Source of the DNA: Acidobacteriota bacterium
Lineage (GTDB): Bacteria; Acidobacteriota; Vicinamibacteria; Marinacidobacterales; Marinacidobacteraceae
Assembly (NCBI GenBank): GCA_022822745.1
Contig: JAJEAO010000035.1
Span: 38,335-102,334 of the forward strand
Length of the DNA: 64,000 bases
Reading direction: 5' to 3'
Part shown: positions 1 through 9,494 of the stretch, piece after piece
Numbering within the stretch: position 1 is the stretch's first letter
Layout of the letters: every line of letters starts with the position of its first letter
The notes under the pieces: generated by a model
What the model was told of the DNA's origin: nothing
The model's input: the letters and a program-made list of their open reading frames with translations, nothing else
The model's database searches: none
Position numbers and translations under genes: made by a program

Positions 1-764
1 CGGCGCACCAGCATCAGGTCCACGAGCAGATCCACATAGCGAAGGATCGTGGGCGGCGAGACATCGAGACTGCGGGAGAGGTCGGCGGCGTTCAGAAGGG
101 CGCCCTGCCGGTGCGCGAGCATGGTCCAGAGACGACGGAGCGACTCGGTCGGAATCCGAACCCCGAACTGTGGAATGTCACGCTCCAGACAGGTGCGGAT
201 GAGAGAAAGACGCCATCGGTGGCTCGCCGCGTCGCTTCGCGCGAGGAAGGCGTCGGGAAAGCCGCCGCGGAGCCAGAGCGCTTCAGTCTCGGGCGCGACC
301 TCCAGGGCGTCGAGGCCGGGGAGCTCTTCGTAGTGAACCCGCCCGGCCAGCGACTCCGACGACTGGCGCAGCAGTCGGTCCGAGGCCGATCCGAGCAGGA
401 GGACCTGTCCGAACCGTCGTCCCTGCCGCCGCCTGGCGTCGATCTGGCCGCGGAGCGTGCGGAAGAGCCCGGGGGCGCGCTGGATCTCGTCCAGGATGAC
501 CAGCCGGTCAGCCTGCGATCCCAGGTACTCGGCGGAATTCGCGAGGCGCGCCGCGTGCCGTGGATCCTCCAGGTCCAGATAGAGCGCATCGGGAACGAGC
601 GAAGCGATCCGACGGGCCAGGGTCGTCTTGCCCACCTGCCGAGGCCCGAGCAGCACAATGCCGGGCGCCTCTTCCAGAGAGCGCATGACCAGACGCTCTC
701 GTCGCCGCTCGATCATGGTGTCCATCAACCTGTCGAATCCCACATCCGCAATTGGATTTGCCAC
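1..764 (-). CDS. ATP-binding protein, AAA_14/DUF4143-like, 3' end truncated by window start
   Basis: Manual reverse translation: MDTMIERRRERLVMRSLEEAPGIVLLGPRQVGKTTLARRIASLVPDALYLDLEDP...LVILDEIQRAPGLFRTLRGQID...; Walker A GPRQVGKTT, Walker B LVILDEIQ. Missing from the ORF track because it runs off the window. Start is GTG 764 or ATG 725. Confidence 0.8.
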   Translation of the reverse strand, partial: MANPIADVGFDRLMDTMIERRRERLVMRSLEEAPGIVLLGPRQVGKTTLARRIASLVPDALYLDLEDPRHAARLANSAEYLGSQADRLVILDEIQRAPGLFRTLRGQIDARRRQGRRFGQVLLLGSASDRLLRQSSESLAGRVHYEELPGLDALEVAPETEALWLRGGFPDAFLARSDAASHRWRLSLIRTCLERDIPQFGVRIPTESLRRLWTMLAHRQGALLNAADLSRSLDVSPPTILRYVDLLVDLMLVR

Positions 765-827
765 GATAGAGCGCGTCCGCCGATGTCCCGGCGTCACCTG
801 GTGGCAGAGATTGGTAGGCTGGCAACC

Positions 828-1973
828 GTGACGGTTCCGGCACCAGAGAATCCGTACCAGCCGGGTCGGGGAGTGGCCCCGCCGGTGATGGCGGGACGCG
901 TCGCGGAGATGGCCTGCGTGGAACGCCGACTGGCGGAGCTGGTCCGGAGAAGGCCCTGTTCCGAGGACATCCTCTTCTACGGCCCCCGCGGGAACGGGAA
1001 GACGACGCTGCTCCTCGAGACCGAGCGTCGCGCCCGTCAGCTCGGCCTTCGCGCCGAGTACCTCCCGGTGGATGCGCTCACCGATCCGGAGCGGCTGGTT
1101 GGCGCGCTGCAGAAGCGGGCCGGAGCCGTCGAGGGCGGCGTGACCGGGGTTCAGATCGCGGGGTTCGGCGCCACGGCCGAGCGCGCCGCGCCGTCCCGCG
1201 AGGTCAGCGAGCTGCTCGGCTCCTGGGTCGCCGCGGATCCGTCGCCGCTCGTCCTGCTGCTCGACGAGATCCACGCGCTGGAACCGGTGGCCGCCCGACC
1301 GTTCTTCGATGCGGTCCAGCGCGCCAAGGGCGACCGGACTCCGTTCCTCCTGGTCGCGGCCGGCACTCCGGATGCGCCGCGGCGCCTGCGGGGCGCGGGC
1401 ACCTTCAACGAGCGAGGTTTCGAGCGTCTCCGCGTCGGGAGGCTCAGGCGGTCGGACACGAGCCGGGCCCTCGCCGAACCGGCAGCGCGGAGCGGGCGAC
1501 CGATGACCTCGGAAGCGCAGCGACTCCTCGCCCGCGAGTCCCAGGACTACCCCTGGTTCATCCAGCTCCTCGGGAGCGCTGCCTGGGACGCGGCAGCCGA
1601 CGAGGCCGAGATCGGGAGCGATGCAGCGCGCCGCGGTCGGGAGGCGGTGAGGCCCCGAGTCGCAGACTTCTATCAGGAGCGCTTCGACGAGGCGTGGGAA
1701 GCCGGCATCGCCGAGGCGCTTCCTTCGCTCTGCCGCCTCTTTCAGGAGCACGCCGGAGGGGTTCCCGACCCGTTGTTCCGGCGGCTCGTCGAGGTCCAGG
1801 CCGCCAGCGACGCGGTGGCGGTGGGCCGGGTGGAGCTCCGCAACCGGCTCCTCGATCTCGGCGTGGTCTGGCAGGCCGCGCCGGGGGTGTGGGAGATGGG
1901 CATCCCCATCTTCGCCAGCTTCGTCCTCGCCCGCGAGGGCCTGGATGCCCTGGAGGCAGCGGCGCCCTCGTAG
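828..1973 (+). CDS. AAA/STAND-like ATPase, paralog A of a five-member family
   Basis: VTVPAPENPYQPGRGVAPPVMAGRVAEM...FYGPRGNGKTTLLLE...LVLLLDEIHALE...WQAAPGVWEMGIP. Upstream part of ORF 111..1973 is antisense to the previous gene; GTG start at 828. Confidence 0.85.
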   Translation: MTVPAPENPYQPGRGVAPPVMAGRVAEMACVERRLAELVRRRPCSEDILFYGPRGNGKTTLLLETERRARQLGLRAEYLPVDALTDPERLVGALQKRAGAVEGGVTGVQIAGFGATAERAAPSREVSELLGSWVAADPSPLVLLLDEIHALEPVAARPFFDAVQRAKGDRTPFLLVAAGTPDAPRRLRGAGTFNERGFERLRVGRLRRSDTSRALAEPAARSGRPMTSEAQRLLARESQDYPWFIQLLGSAAWDAAADEAEIGSDAARRGREAVRPRVADFYQERFDEAWEAGIAEALPSLCRLFQEHAGGVPDPLFRRLVEVQAASDAVAVGRVELRNRLLDLGVVWQAAPGVWEMGIPIFASFVLAREGLDALEAAAPS

Positions 1974-2140
1974 CCCGGATCCCTGTCGGGAACCTCGTCC
2001 TCCGGTGTCGCTGAGTCGCTGACCTCGACCCGACCTGCGTCGGGTCTGCCCTCCGAGACTCCGATGCCCCTTCCGGTGCCGCCGCGCGGAATCACGCCCT
2101 CCCGACCGACGCGGTCAGCGAGGGGCCGGAGAAGTCCTGG

Positions 2141-2980
2141 CTACTCCTTGTTCAGGACGCAGTAGCGATACAGCTTGAGCGACTCGCGCCAGTCTTCCGG
2201 GTAGGCCGCCACCGTTTCGGCCTGCCCGTAGGTCGCGGCGAGCCCGGCGAACGATCCCGATTCGGCGACCCGGAAGGGCGTCTGCTCCTCGAAGACGGCC
2301 AGGTCGGCGAAGCCGCAGGGGAACGACGTGCCCATGGCGCGCTCGACCCCCTCCAGCCTTCGCTGGTCCTCGCTGGTCTCGAACTCCCGCTTCTCGAGAT
2401 CCACCGCGAAGTAGTCGAAGGCGATCCGGCACGATGTCATCGCGCCCGCCAGCCGGTTGAGGAACGGCATGATGCTCTCGGGGGGCAGGTACATCGTGTT
2501 GCCCTCCCACACGATCAGCGTCGGCGCGGACAGGTCGAACCCGAGTCGGGCGAGGCCGGCGGGCACATCGGCCTCCAGGTAGTTCGCCGGCAACGAGGGC
2601 GGCGGCTCGAGCCCGCGCTGCTTCAGCACCGCCCGCTTGAAGTCGAGGACGGCCTTCTGATCGACCTCGCAGAAGGCGACATCGGGATGACCGGATCGGT
2701 GGGCCCGCATGTCGAAGCCGCCGCCGAGCAGCACGACCTGCCGCGCCCCGTCCGCGATTCCGCGTTCGAGGAAGCCGTCGAACCAGCGGGTGCGGAACCG
2801 GACCATCGTGGTCGAAGGGGGAAAGGCGACATCGAGTTGACGCGCCGCTTCCCGGGCCCTGTCATTGGAGAACCATCTGGCGAAGGGATCGCTGAACAGC
2901 GGCTCCGGCTTCTCGGACTCCAGTTCGCGGATGGACGCGATCACGAAGGCCGTCGCGCCGATTTCATTGATGTCGGTCAT
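2141..2980 (-). CDS. SAM-dependent methyltransferase (LCMT / TIGR00027-like)
   Basis: MTDINEIGATAFVIASIRELESEKPEPLFSDPFARWF...RQVVLLGGGFDMRAHR; purine-rich SD before ATG at 2980. Confidence 0.8.
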   Translation of the reverse strand: MTDINEIGATAFVIASIRELESEKPEPLFSDPFARWFSNDRAREAARQLDVAFPPSTTMVRFRTRWFDGFLERGIADGARQVVLLGGGFDMRAHRSGHPDVAFCEVDQKAVLDFKRAVLKQRGLEPPPSLPANYLEADVPAGLARLGFDLSAPTLIVWEGNTMYLPPESIMPFLNRLAGAMTSCRIAFDYFAVDLEKREFETSEDQRRLEGVERAMGTSFPCGFADLAVFEEQTPFRVAESGSFAGLAATYGQAETVAAYPEDWRESLKLYRYCVLNKE

Positions 2981-3102
2981 CGTTCTCCTCCCGGAATCCA
3001 CGACTCCCGTCCCGGGGCTTCGAGGGATCGGGGCCGAGGGTACCGCCGCCATCGCTCGCCGCGGCGCGCTAAGGTGCCCCGTTTTCCCGCAGGAGGTCCG
3101 TC

Positions 3103-4203
3103 ATGGCGCAATTCGAGGTTCCCGTTCTCGCGATCGACCGGATCGAGGACCATCCCAACGCCGACGCCCTCGAGATCGCGGTCGTCCGCGGCTATCGCTG
3201 CGTGGTGAGGATCGGCGCCCACCGCGCCGGCGACCGGGTCGCCTACATCCCCGAGGACGCGCTCGTCCCGGCCGAGCTGCTGCGCGAGATGCGGCTCTGG
3301 GACGAGGCGAAGGGACGCGGGATGCTCGCCGGGAAGAAGGGCGACCGGGTGAAGGCGATCCGGCTCCGCGGCATCGTCAGTCAGGGTCTCCTGTACCCGG
3401 TGTCCGGGCGCGAGGAGGGCGAGAACCTCGCCGACGAGCTCCACATCCTGAAGTACGAGCCGCCCATCCCGATCCACATGCAGGGCGAGGTGGCGAACGT
3501 TCGCGGACACACGCTCTCCTACGATGTGGAGAGCCTGCAGAAGCACCCGGACCTCCTGATCGAGGGCGAGGATGTCGTCTTCACCGAAAAGATCCACGGC
3601 ACCTTCACCTGTTTCGGCTTCGATCCCGGGCTGAACCACCCGGATCTCCTCGAGGGCGGGACGATCATCACCTCGAAGGGTCAGGCGGACACCGGGCTGG
3701 CGTTCCAGTGGGGCGAGGCGAACGCCAGCAACCTCTACGTCCTCTCCTTCCGGGCCGCCTTCCACGAGACCGGCGCCTGGGACGACGTCCGGGCCGAGTG
3801 CCAGCGCACCGGGGAGCCCATCTTCATCCTCGGCGAGACCTTCGGGAAGAAGGTCCAGGATCTCCACTACGGCCAGCCGGGGCGCGCCTTCCGCGTCTTC
3901 GACATCTATGTCGGCAAGCCGCGGCGTGGCAGGTTCCTCGACCACGACGAGATGACTGCGCGGGCGAAGGCCTGGGGCCTCCAGACCGTGCCTCGACTCT
4001 ACCGGGGGCCCTGGTCGCTGAAGGCTGCGGAAGCCCACCGGGACGGACGCACCACCTTCCGGGACCGGCACGTCCGCGAGGGCATCGTGATCGTCCCGGT
4101 CCGCGAGCGCGAGTGTCCGGAGCTGCCGGGCAACCGGCTGAAGCTGAAGTTCGTCTCCCCGAAGTACCTCCTCCGCCGCGGGAAGGTGACGGACTTCAAC
4201 TGA
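3103..4203 (+). CDS. RNA ligase, Rnl5/DRB0094-like
   Basis: MAQFEVPVLAIDRIEDHPNADALEIAVVRGYRCVV...EDVVFTEKIHGTFTCFGF (nucleotidyltransferase motif I KxHG)...LKLKFVSPKYLL. Confidence 0.8.
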   Translation: MAQFEVPVLAIDRIEDHPNADALEIAVVRGYRCVVRIGAHRAGDRVAYIPEDALVPAELLREMRLWDEAKGRGMLAGKKGDRVKAIRLRGIVSQGLLYPVSGREEGENLADELHILKYEPPIPIHMQGEVANVRGHTLSYDVESLQKHPDLLIEGEDVVFTEKIHGTFTCFGFDPGLNHPDLLEGGTIITSKGQADTGLAFQWGEANASNLYVLSFRAAFHETGAWDDVRAECQRTGEPIFILGETFGKKVQDLHYGQPGRAFRVFDIYVGKPRRGRFLDHDEMTARAKAWGLQTVPRLYRGPWSLKAAEAHRDGRTTFRDRHVREGIVIVPVRERECPELPGNRLKLKFVSPKYLLRRGKVTDFN

Positions 4204-4318
4204 TGACCCACCGCCGTGACCCGGGGCGTCCTCGCCCCGGTTTCCGGTCCACCCATGGAGGGGTCCATGGACAGCTTGCAGCGGGATCGCGGCCCCGAGT
4301 GGCTGCTACTCTGACAGC

Positions 4319-5470
4319 GTGACGCCCGCTCGACTCCGCAATCCATACCAGCCGGGTCGAGGCGTGGTCCCGCCCGTCGTTGCCGGGCGCGCCGAGGAGA
4401 TGGGCCTTGTCGAGGGCCTGCTCGCAGGGCTCGTCCGAGGAGAAACGTGCTCCGAGGATCTTCTCTTCCATGGTCCCCGAGGGAACGGCAAGACGACGCT
4501 CCTGCTCGAGACTGCGCGCCGCGCGCGTGAGCTCGGGCTCCGTGCCGAGACGTTTCCGGTGGACGCGCTCACGGACACGGAGCGGTTGGTCCGTGCGCTT
4601 CAGGAGCGTGCGGGGGTTCTCGGAGGCGGTGTCACCGGACTCCAGCTCGCCGGGACGGGAGCGACGGCGGAGCGCGCCTCACCGTCCCGGGATGTCACTT
4701 CGCTGTTCCAGATGTGGTTGGCGAGCGAAGCGTCCCCGGTCGTAGTGCTCCTCGACGAGATCCATTCCCTCGAGCCCGATGCCGCCCGACCGTTCTTCGA
4801 GGCGGTCCAGAGCGCAAAGTCCGGCCCCACGCCTTTCCTGCTCGTGCTGGCCGGAACCCCGGACGCTCCCCGTCGTCTGCGGCGCGCGGGTACGTTCAAC
4901 GAGCGCGGCTTCGAGCCGATTCGCGTGGGGAGGCTCCGCCGCTCGGAGACGAACCGCGCGCTCGTGGAGCCTGCGCAGGACGGTGGGCGGCCGATGAGCG
5001 AGGCAGCGACCCGTCTGCTCGCCGCGGAATCCCAGGACTACCCCTACTTCATCCAGCTCCTCGGAAGCGCGGCATGGGATGCCGCGACAGGCATGCGGCG
5101 CATCGAGCAGGAGGCCGCGCGCCGGGGCATCGCAGCCGTCCGGCTCCGGGTCGAAGACTTTTACGGCCATCGCTTCCGCGAGGCCTGGCATGCGGAGATC
5201 GCGCGGGCACTTCCACCCCTTGCGCGATGCTTCGTCGAGCGGGGCGGCGCGACGTCGGATTTCGTGTTCCTCGACCTGATCGAACGACTCGCCGCCGGCG
5301 ACCGGGTCGCTCTCGATCACGTGGCGCTGCTCACTCGGCTCGAGGATCTGGGCGTCGTGTGGCAGGCCGCTCCCGGAGTATGGGAGATGGGGATCCCCAG
5401 CTTCGCCGACTACATCCTCCGCCGCGAGGCCGGACAGGCGGGTCCGGCGCGAACGATCGAGCGGAACTGA
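4319..5470 (+). CDS. AAA/STAND-like ATPase, paralog B
   Basis: RNPYQPGRGVVPPVVAGRAEEM...FHGPRGNGKTTLLLE...VVLLDEIHSLE...WQAAPGVWEMGIPSFADYIL; near full-length similarity to paralog A. Confidence 0.85.
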   Translation: MTPARLRNPYQPGRGVVPPVVAGRAEEMGLVEGLLAGLVRGETCSEDLLFHGPRGNGKTTLLLETARRARELGLRAETFPVDALTDTERLVRALQERAGVLGGGVTGLQLAGTGATAERASPSRDVTSLFQMWLASEASPVVVLLDEIHSLEPDAARPFFEAVQSAKSGPTPFLLVLAGTPDAPRRLRRAGTFNERGFEPIRVGRLRRSETNRALVEPAQDGGRPMSEAATRLLAAESQDYPYFIQLLGSAAWDAATGMRRIEQEAARRGIAAVRLRVEDFYGHRFREAWHAEIARALPPLARCFVERGGATSDFVFLDLIERLAAGDRVALDHVALLTRLEDLGVVWQAAPGVWEMGIPSFADYILRREAGQAGPARTIERN

Positions 5471-5582
5471 CCGCGGTCCACTCGGCGCCGTTGTCGTCGC
5501 GCCCCGCAGCGGCGACCGAGGGCCGGAGTCGCAGCGGCCGGAAACCGGGACTGGCTCCGCCTGTCGAAGCGCGAGCGGTTTC

Positions 5583-6809
5583 CTATCTCAGGATCGGCTT
5601 GTCGAGCGAGTCCCATCCGTAGGCGCGCTCGACTCTTTCCACGACTTCTCCGAAGACGGCGCCGCCGCCGGAAGCGTTGGTCATCACCGCCACGCCGTAG
5701 CCCTTGACCCTGTGCGCAATCAGATAGCAGGTGAAGCCCCAGTTGCCGCCGGAGTGGCTGAAGTACCAACCCTCCCCCTTCCGCGCGACCGCGAACCCGA
5801 CCCCGAAGCCACCCACGCCGACCGGACTCGTCATCGTCTCCGCTGACGAGCGGCTGATGATGCGACCGGGATCCCCCCGCAGCGCCCGCTGGATCTCGAT
5901 GGCGAAGCGGGCCAGATCGCGCGCGTTCGTCCACAGCCCGGCGGCAGCCATCGCCGAATAGACGTGCCACCTGGCCTCGCCCATCGCCTCGCCGCGACCG
6001 TGCGCGCGGGCGGCGTTCGCGTCGCGGTCCGGCGGGAGCGGCTGCGCGAAGGTGCTCGCCGTCATGCCGACGGGATCCAGAACCTGCCGCCGCATGAGCT
6101 CGGGGAACGGCTCGCCGTAGAGGTCGGTCAGAGCAAGCTGGATGATCGTCGTCCCGCCGCCGGAGTAGTGCATCGCGGTGAGCGGAGGTCGCACCAGCGT
6201 CACCGCCTCGACATTCGAGGGCTCCTCGCCGTTCAGGATCTGGATCGGCGTCGGCCGGGGAACCCCGGGCGCATAGCCGGGGAAGCCATGACCGTCTCCC
6301 AGACCGGCAGTGTGACTGAGCAGGAGTCGGGGCGAGACCGGGCGCTCCTCGGTGAAACCGTCTCCCGGAAGCTGCCAGGAAGTGAGGATGTCGTTGATGT
6401 CGTCGTCGAGCGAGAAGCGTCCCGCTTCCACGGCCACCATGACCGCGGTCGCCGTGACCGGCTTGCTGATCGAGGCCGCCTGGAAGAGCGTCTCGCCGTC
6501 CACGCGGGCGCCGGTCTCGACATCGGCGATCCCGTATCCCTTCGCCCAGTGCACTTCGAAGTCGCGGATCACCGCCACGCTGATCCCGGGCACGCCGAAC
6601 CGCTCCATGAGCTCCTCCAGCGTCAGGACGCCGAGCCCTTGCCGGTTCGGAGTCTGGACGCCCTCGACGGCCGCCTGGGACTCGGCGACGGAGAGCGAGG
6701 AACCAGCGGGGCTCTCCCCGGCGGCTGCAGCCGCCGAGAGAGCGGCAAGCAGCGCGAGGGCGGCGGCGAGCCCCCTCACGGCGGAGATCCTGAGTTGTTC
6801 GGGTGACAT
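5583..6809 (-). CDS. Serine hydrolase, class C beta-lactamase family, secreted
   Basis: Signal peptide MSPEQLRISAVRGLAAALALLAALSAAAAA; SISK motif; LLLSHTAGLGDGHGFP; HYSGGGTTIIQ. Confidence 0.85.
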   Translation of the reverse strand: MSPEQLRISAVRGLAAALALLAALSAAAAAGESPAGSSLSVAESQAAVEGVQTPNRQGLGVLTLEELMERFGVPGISVAVIRDFEVHWAKGYGIADVETGARVDGETLFQAASISKPVTATAVMVAVEAGRFSLDDDINDILTSWQLPGDGFTEERPVSPRLLLSHTAGLGDGHGFPGYAPGVPRPTPIQILNGEEPSNVEAVTLVRPPLTAMHYSGGGTTIIQLALTDLYGEPFPELMRRQVLDPVGMTASTFAQPLPPDRDANAARAHGRGEAMGEARWHVYSAMAAAGLWTNARDLARFAIEIQRALRGDPGRIISRSSAETMTSPVGVGGFGVGFAVARKGEGWYFSHSGGNWGFTCYLIAHRVKGYGVAVMTNASGGGAVFGEVVERVERAYGWDSLDKPILR

Positions 6810-6912
6810 CGGTTGCTCTCTCCGGTCTTCGACGCCGGGCAGTTCAGCCTCGTTCGCGCGCACGGATCCGCCATCCAGATCCCGTCCCGGCCCGGCGGCA
6901 AAGGGGAGGAGG

Positions 6913-7563
6913 TCAGCCCAGAGCCGGGTGCCCGTTGTGGACCCGGTGAATCCGGACCCGAAGCACGCGGGTCTCGTGGCGGGTCCACCACCAGAGCGCT
7001 CCGACAAGGAGGAGCGAGAACGCGCCCGCGCCGCCGACCGCCCACGCGTTCCGCCGGTCCCCTTCGCTGCGCCGTCCGGCTTCCTCCTGCGCCTGCGCGA
7101 GGAGCTCGCTGCGAATCGCCTCGTCTTCCCCGGCCAATTCCAGCCGGACCGCCTCGGTTCGCTGCTGGTGCGTCTCCGCCTCGGCTTCAGCCTGCTCCGT
7201 TCGTTCCTCGAGCGCGACCCGCGCCTCCCGCTCCCGCTTCAACGCCCGTCGCAGTTCATCGAGCGCCCTTGCGTCGCGCTGCCGCAGGCCCTCGAGCGCC
7301 ACGATGCGGTCCGTCGCGTCCCGGAGCCCGACCTGCGTCGCGTCGAGTTGACGCCGGAGCGAACTCGGCTCCCGGGTCTGCGCCGACTCCGGTTCGCCCG
7401 TGGTCGCGGTCGCCAAGGGGACACCCGCCGGGACGACGAGCCCCGCCGCCAGAAGCACCGGGACCAGGCGTCCGCCCCCACGGGCCGCGGCTCGCGCCCG
7501 ACCCGGCGTCTCTGGCGGAGCCCCGGACGACGCGCCATGGGAACGGGACGACGTGTGGCTCAT
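6913..7563 (-). CDS. Predicted coiled-coil protein with N-terminal signal/TM and C-terminal TM segment
   Basis: MSHTSSRSHG...LVPVLLAAGLVVPAG...long Glu/Arg/Gln-rich coiled coil...AWAVGGAGAFSLLLVGALWWW. Start uncertain (7563 or 7572). Confidence 0.55.
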   Translation of the reverse strand: MSHTSSRSHGASSGAPPETPGRARAAARGGGRLVPVLLAAGLVVPAGVPLATATTGEPESAQTREPSSLRRQLDATQVGLRDATDRIVALEGLRQRDARALDELRRALKREREARVALEERTEQAEAEAETHQQRTEAVRLELAGEDEAIRSELLAQAQEEAGRRSEGDRRNAWAVGGAGAFSLLLVGALWWWTRHETRVLRVRIHRVHNGHPALG

Positions 7564-7865
7564 GCAGGGCATCGTTCGGGGCTCCGAGGCATGAAGGGGG
7601 TCACGGGAAAGTTCACGAACCAGCGGCCGATGTCGACGAGACTCCGAGGGACGAACGCCTCCGGCCTCGAACCGCAGCCGACGGCACCAGTTCTCTTGGA
7701 CTTCGATCATACCCCGGATGTCTTCGGCCCGTCGCGAGTCCACTCCGAACATACCCCTCGGCTTCGCGAAACGGCGACCCGAATCGCCAGCGACCTCTGT
7801 CGCCCGGCGACGGTCTTCGCCCGACCGGCAACGTTCCAGTTCGTGAGGATGAGCGTCCCCCAAAG

Positions 7866-9041
7866 TCAGTCGGTAACGCGGCGGAGGAACTTGTCGAAGA
7901 GCGGGAGGGTGAAGCCGATCTCGCCGCGGCGAGGGGCGTAGCAAAGGCCGAGTCGGATCAGGGCGTCGCGCTGGGGGCTGACCCGGTTCGAGCGCGTTCC
8001 CAGCGCGGCCGCTACTTCCCGGACCAGGTGTGGTCCCGGACCGAGGCTCGCCATGGCCCGGAGGTAGCGGCGGCTGGCGCGCGTGGCGCGGTCGAAACGC
8101 ATCCGGAAGAAACCCTCGTCAAGTGAGCGGAGCGCCCGCGGCGTCGCCTCGCGGACGGTCGCCGAGTGGACGGTATTGCCGGGGTGCGACACAGCGTCCC
8201 AGCAGTGCTGGCCGAAAGTCTGGAGGAAGTACGGATAGCCGCGGGTCTTCCCGATCACGGCGTCCAGGGCGCCTTCAGTCCAGCGGACCTCGAGTCTCCT
8301 GGCCGGATCGGCGAGCGCCCGCCGCGCCTCGCCTGCGTCGAGGCTGTTGATGCGACGGAATGCGAAGAGCCGTTCGGCGTAGGAGCGGGCGTCCCCCATC
8401 TTGCCGAGGAGGGATGGCAGTCCCGCCCCGACAACCATCACCGGGAGGCCTTCCTGGCTGATGCGGTGGAGCGCGACGACGAAGGCTCCCATTTCGGCGG
8501 GCCGCAGGAACTGCATCTCGTCCACGGTGAACAGGGCGCCGAGCTGCTTCGAAGCCGCAGCCCGCCCGACAGCCAGCAGCAGATCCGTCAGATCCCGGTC
8601 CAGGCTCCCATAGTCGGCCTCCCCGAGAATCGGTTCCAGGCCGAAGGACATTTCCGGTCCTTCCGGGAGCTGGTAGCGGAGCCGAAACGACTGGAGGACC
8701 GATAGGCCGCGCTGCGCCAGCGCGCCGAGCCTCTCCCGGGAAGAGAGCCTCAACAGCGCCGTACGCGCCAGGTTTGCGACCTCCTTCGGGAAGTCGAGGT
8801 CGGGGCCAGCCTCGATGGCGTGGCCTGGCCAGCCCCGCCTCGCCGCGATCCGGTGGAACTCGTGAAGGAGGACCGTCTTGCCCACGCCGCGAAGTCCGTG
8901 AAGGATCTGACTGCGGTCGTCGTTTCCGATCTCGAATCGCTGAAGCGCGATGTCGAAGTCGTGAATCTCCTGGTCGCGGCCCACGAGCGCCGGAGGACGG
9001 CGCCCCGCCCCCGGGCGATAGGGGTTCCGCACCGGATCCAC
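7866..9041 (-). CDS. AAA/STAND-like ATPase, paralog C (archaeal-ATPase-like)
   Basis: MDPVRNPYRPGAGRRPPALVGRDQEI...LHGLRGVGKTVLLHEF...LGALFTVDEMQFL. Confidence 0.85.
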   Translation of the reverse strand: MDPVRNPYRPGAGRRPPALVGRDQEIHDFDIALQRFEIGNDDRSQILHGLRGVGKTVLLHEFHRIAARRGWPGHAIEAGPDLDFPKEVANLARTALLRLSSRERLGALAQRGLSVLQSFRLRYQLPEGPEMSFGLEPILGEADYGSLDRDLTDLLLAVGRAAASKQLGALFTVDEMQFLRPAEMGAFVVALHRISQEGLPVMVVGAGLPSLLGKMGDARSYAERLFAFRRINSLDAGEARRALADPARRLEVRWTEGALDAVIGKTRGYPYFLQTFGQHCWDAVSHPGNTVHSATVREATPRALRSLDEGFFRMRFDRATRASRRYLRAMASLGPGPHLVREVAAALGTRSNRVSPQRDALIRLGLCYAPRRGEIGFTLPLFDKFLRRVTD

Positions 9042-9176
9042 GCTTTGATGCTACCCGCTTCCGGTGATGCCACAATCAGGGCGTTGCGCCGGAGCCGGGC
9101 CCGGAGCGGCCACGTCTCGACATGACAGCCGATCCCTTCGCATACTGGATTCGTCGTTTCGACGAGTCGGAGGTGA

Positions 9177-9449
<273 letters not shown>

Positions 9450-9494
9450 CCTGAGGAGCAGCGATCGGGTCGGCCTGCCGCCGCGAGCGAACCG

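Noticed and set aside
111-827. N-terminal 239 aa of ORF 111..1973
   Set aside because: Antisense to the minus-strand DUF4143-like ATPase; true ATPase A start is GTG 828 just before the NPYQPGRG signature.
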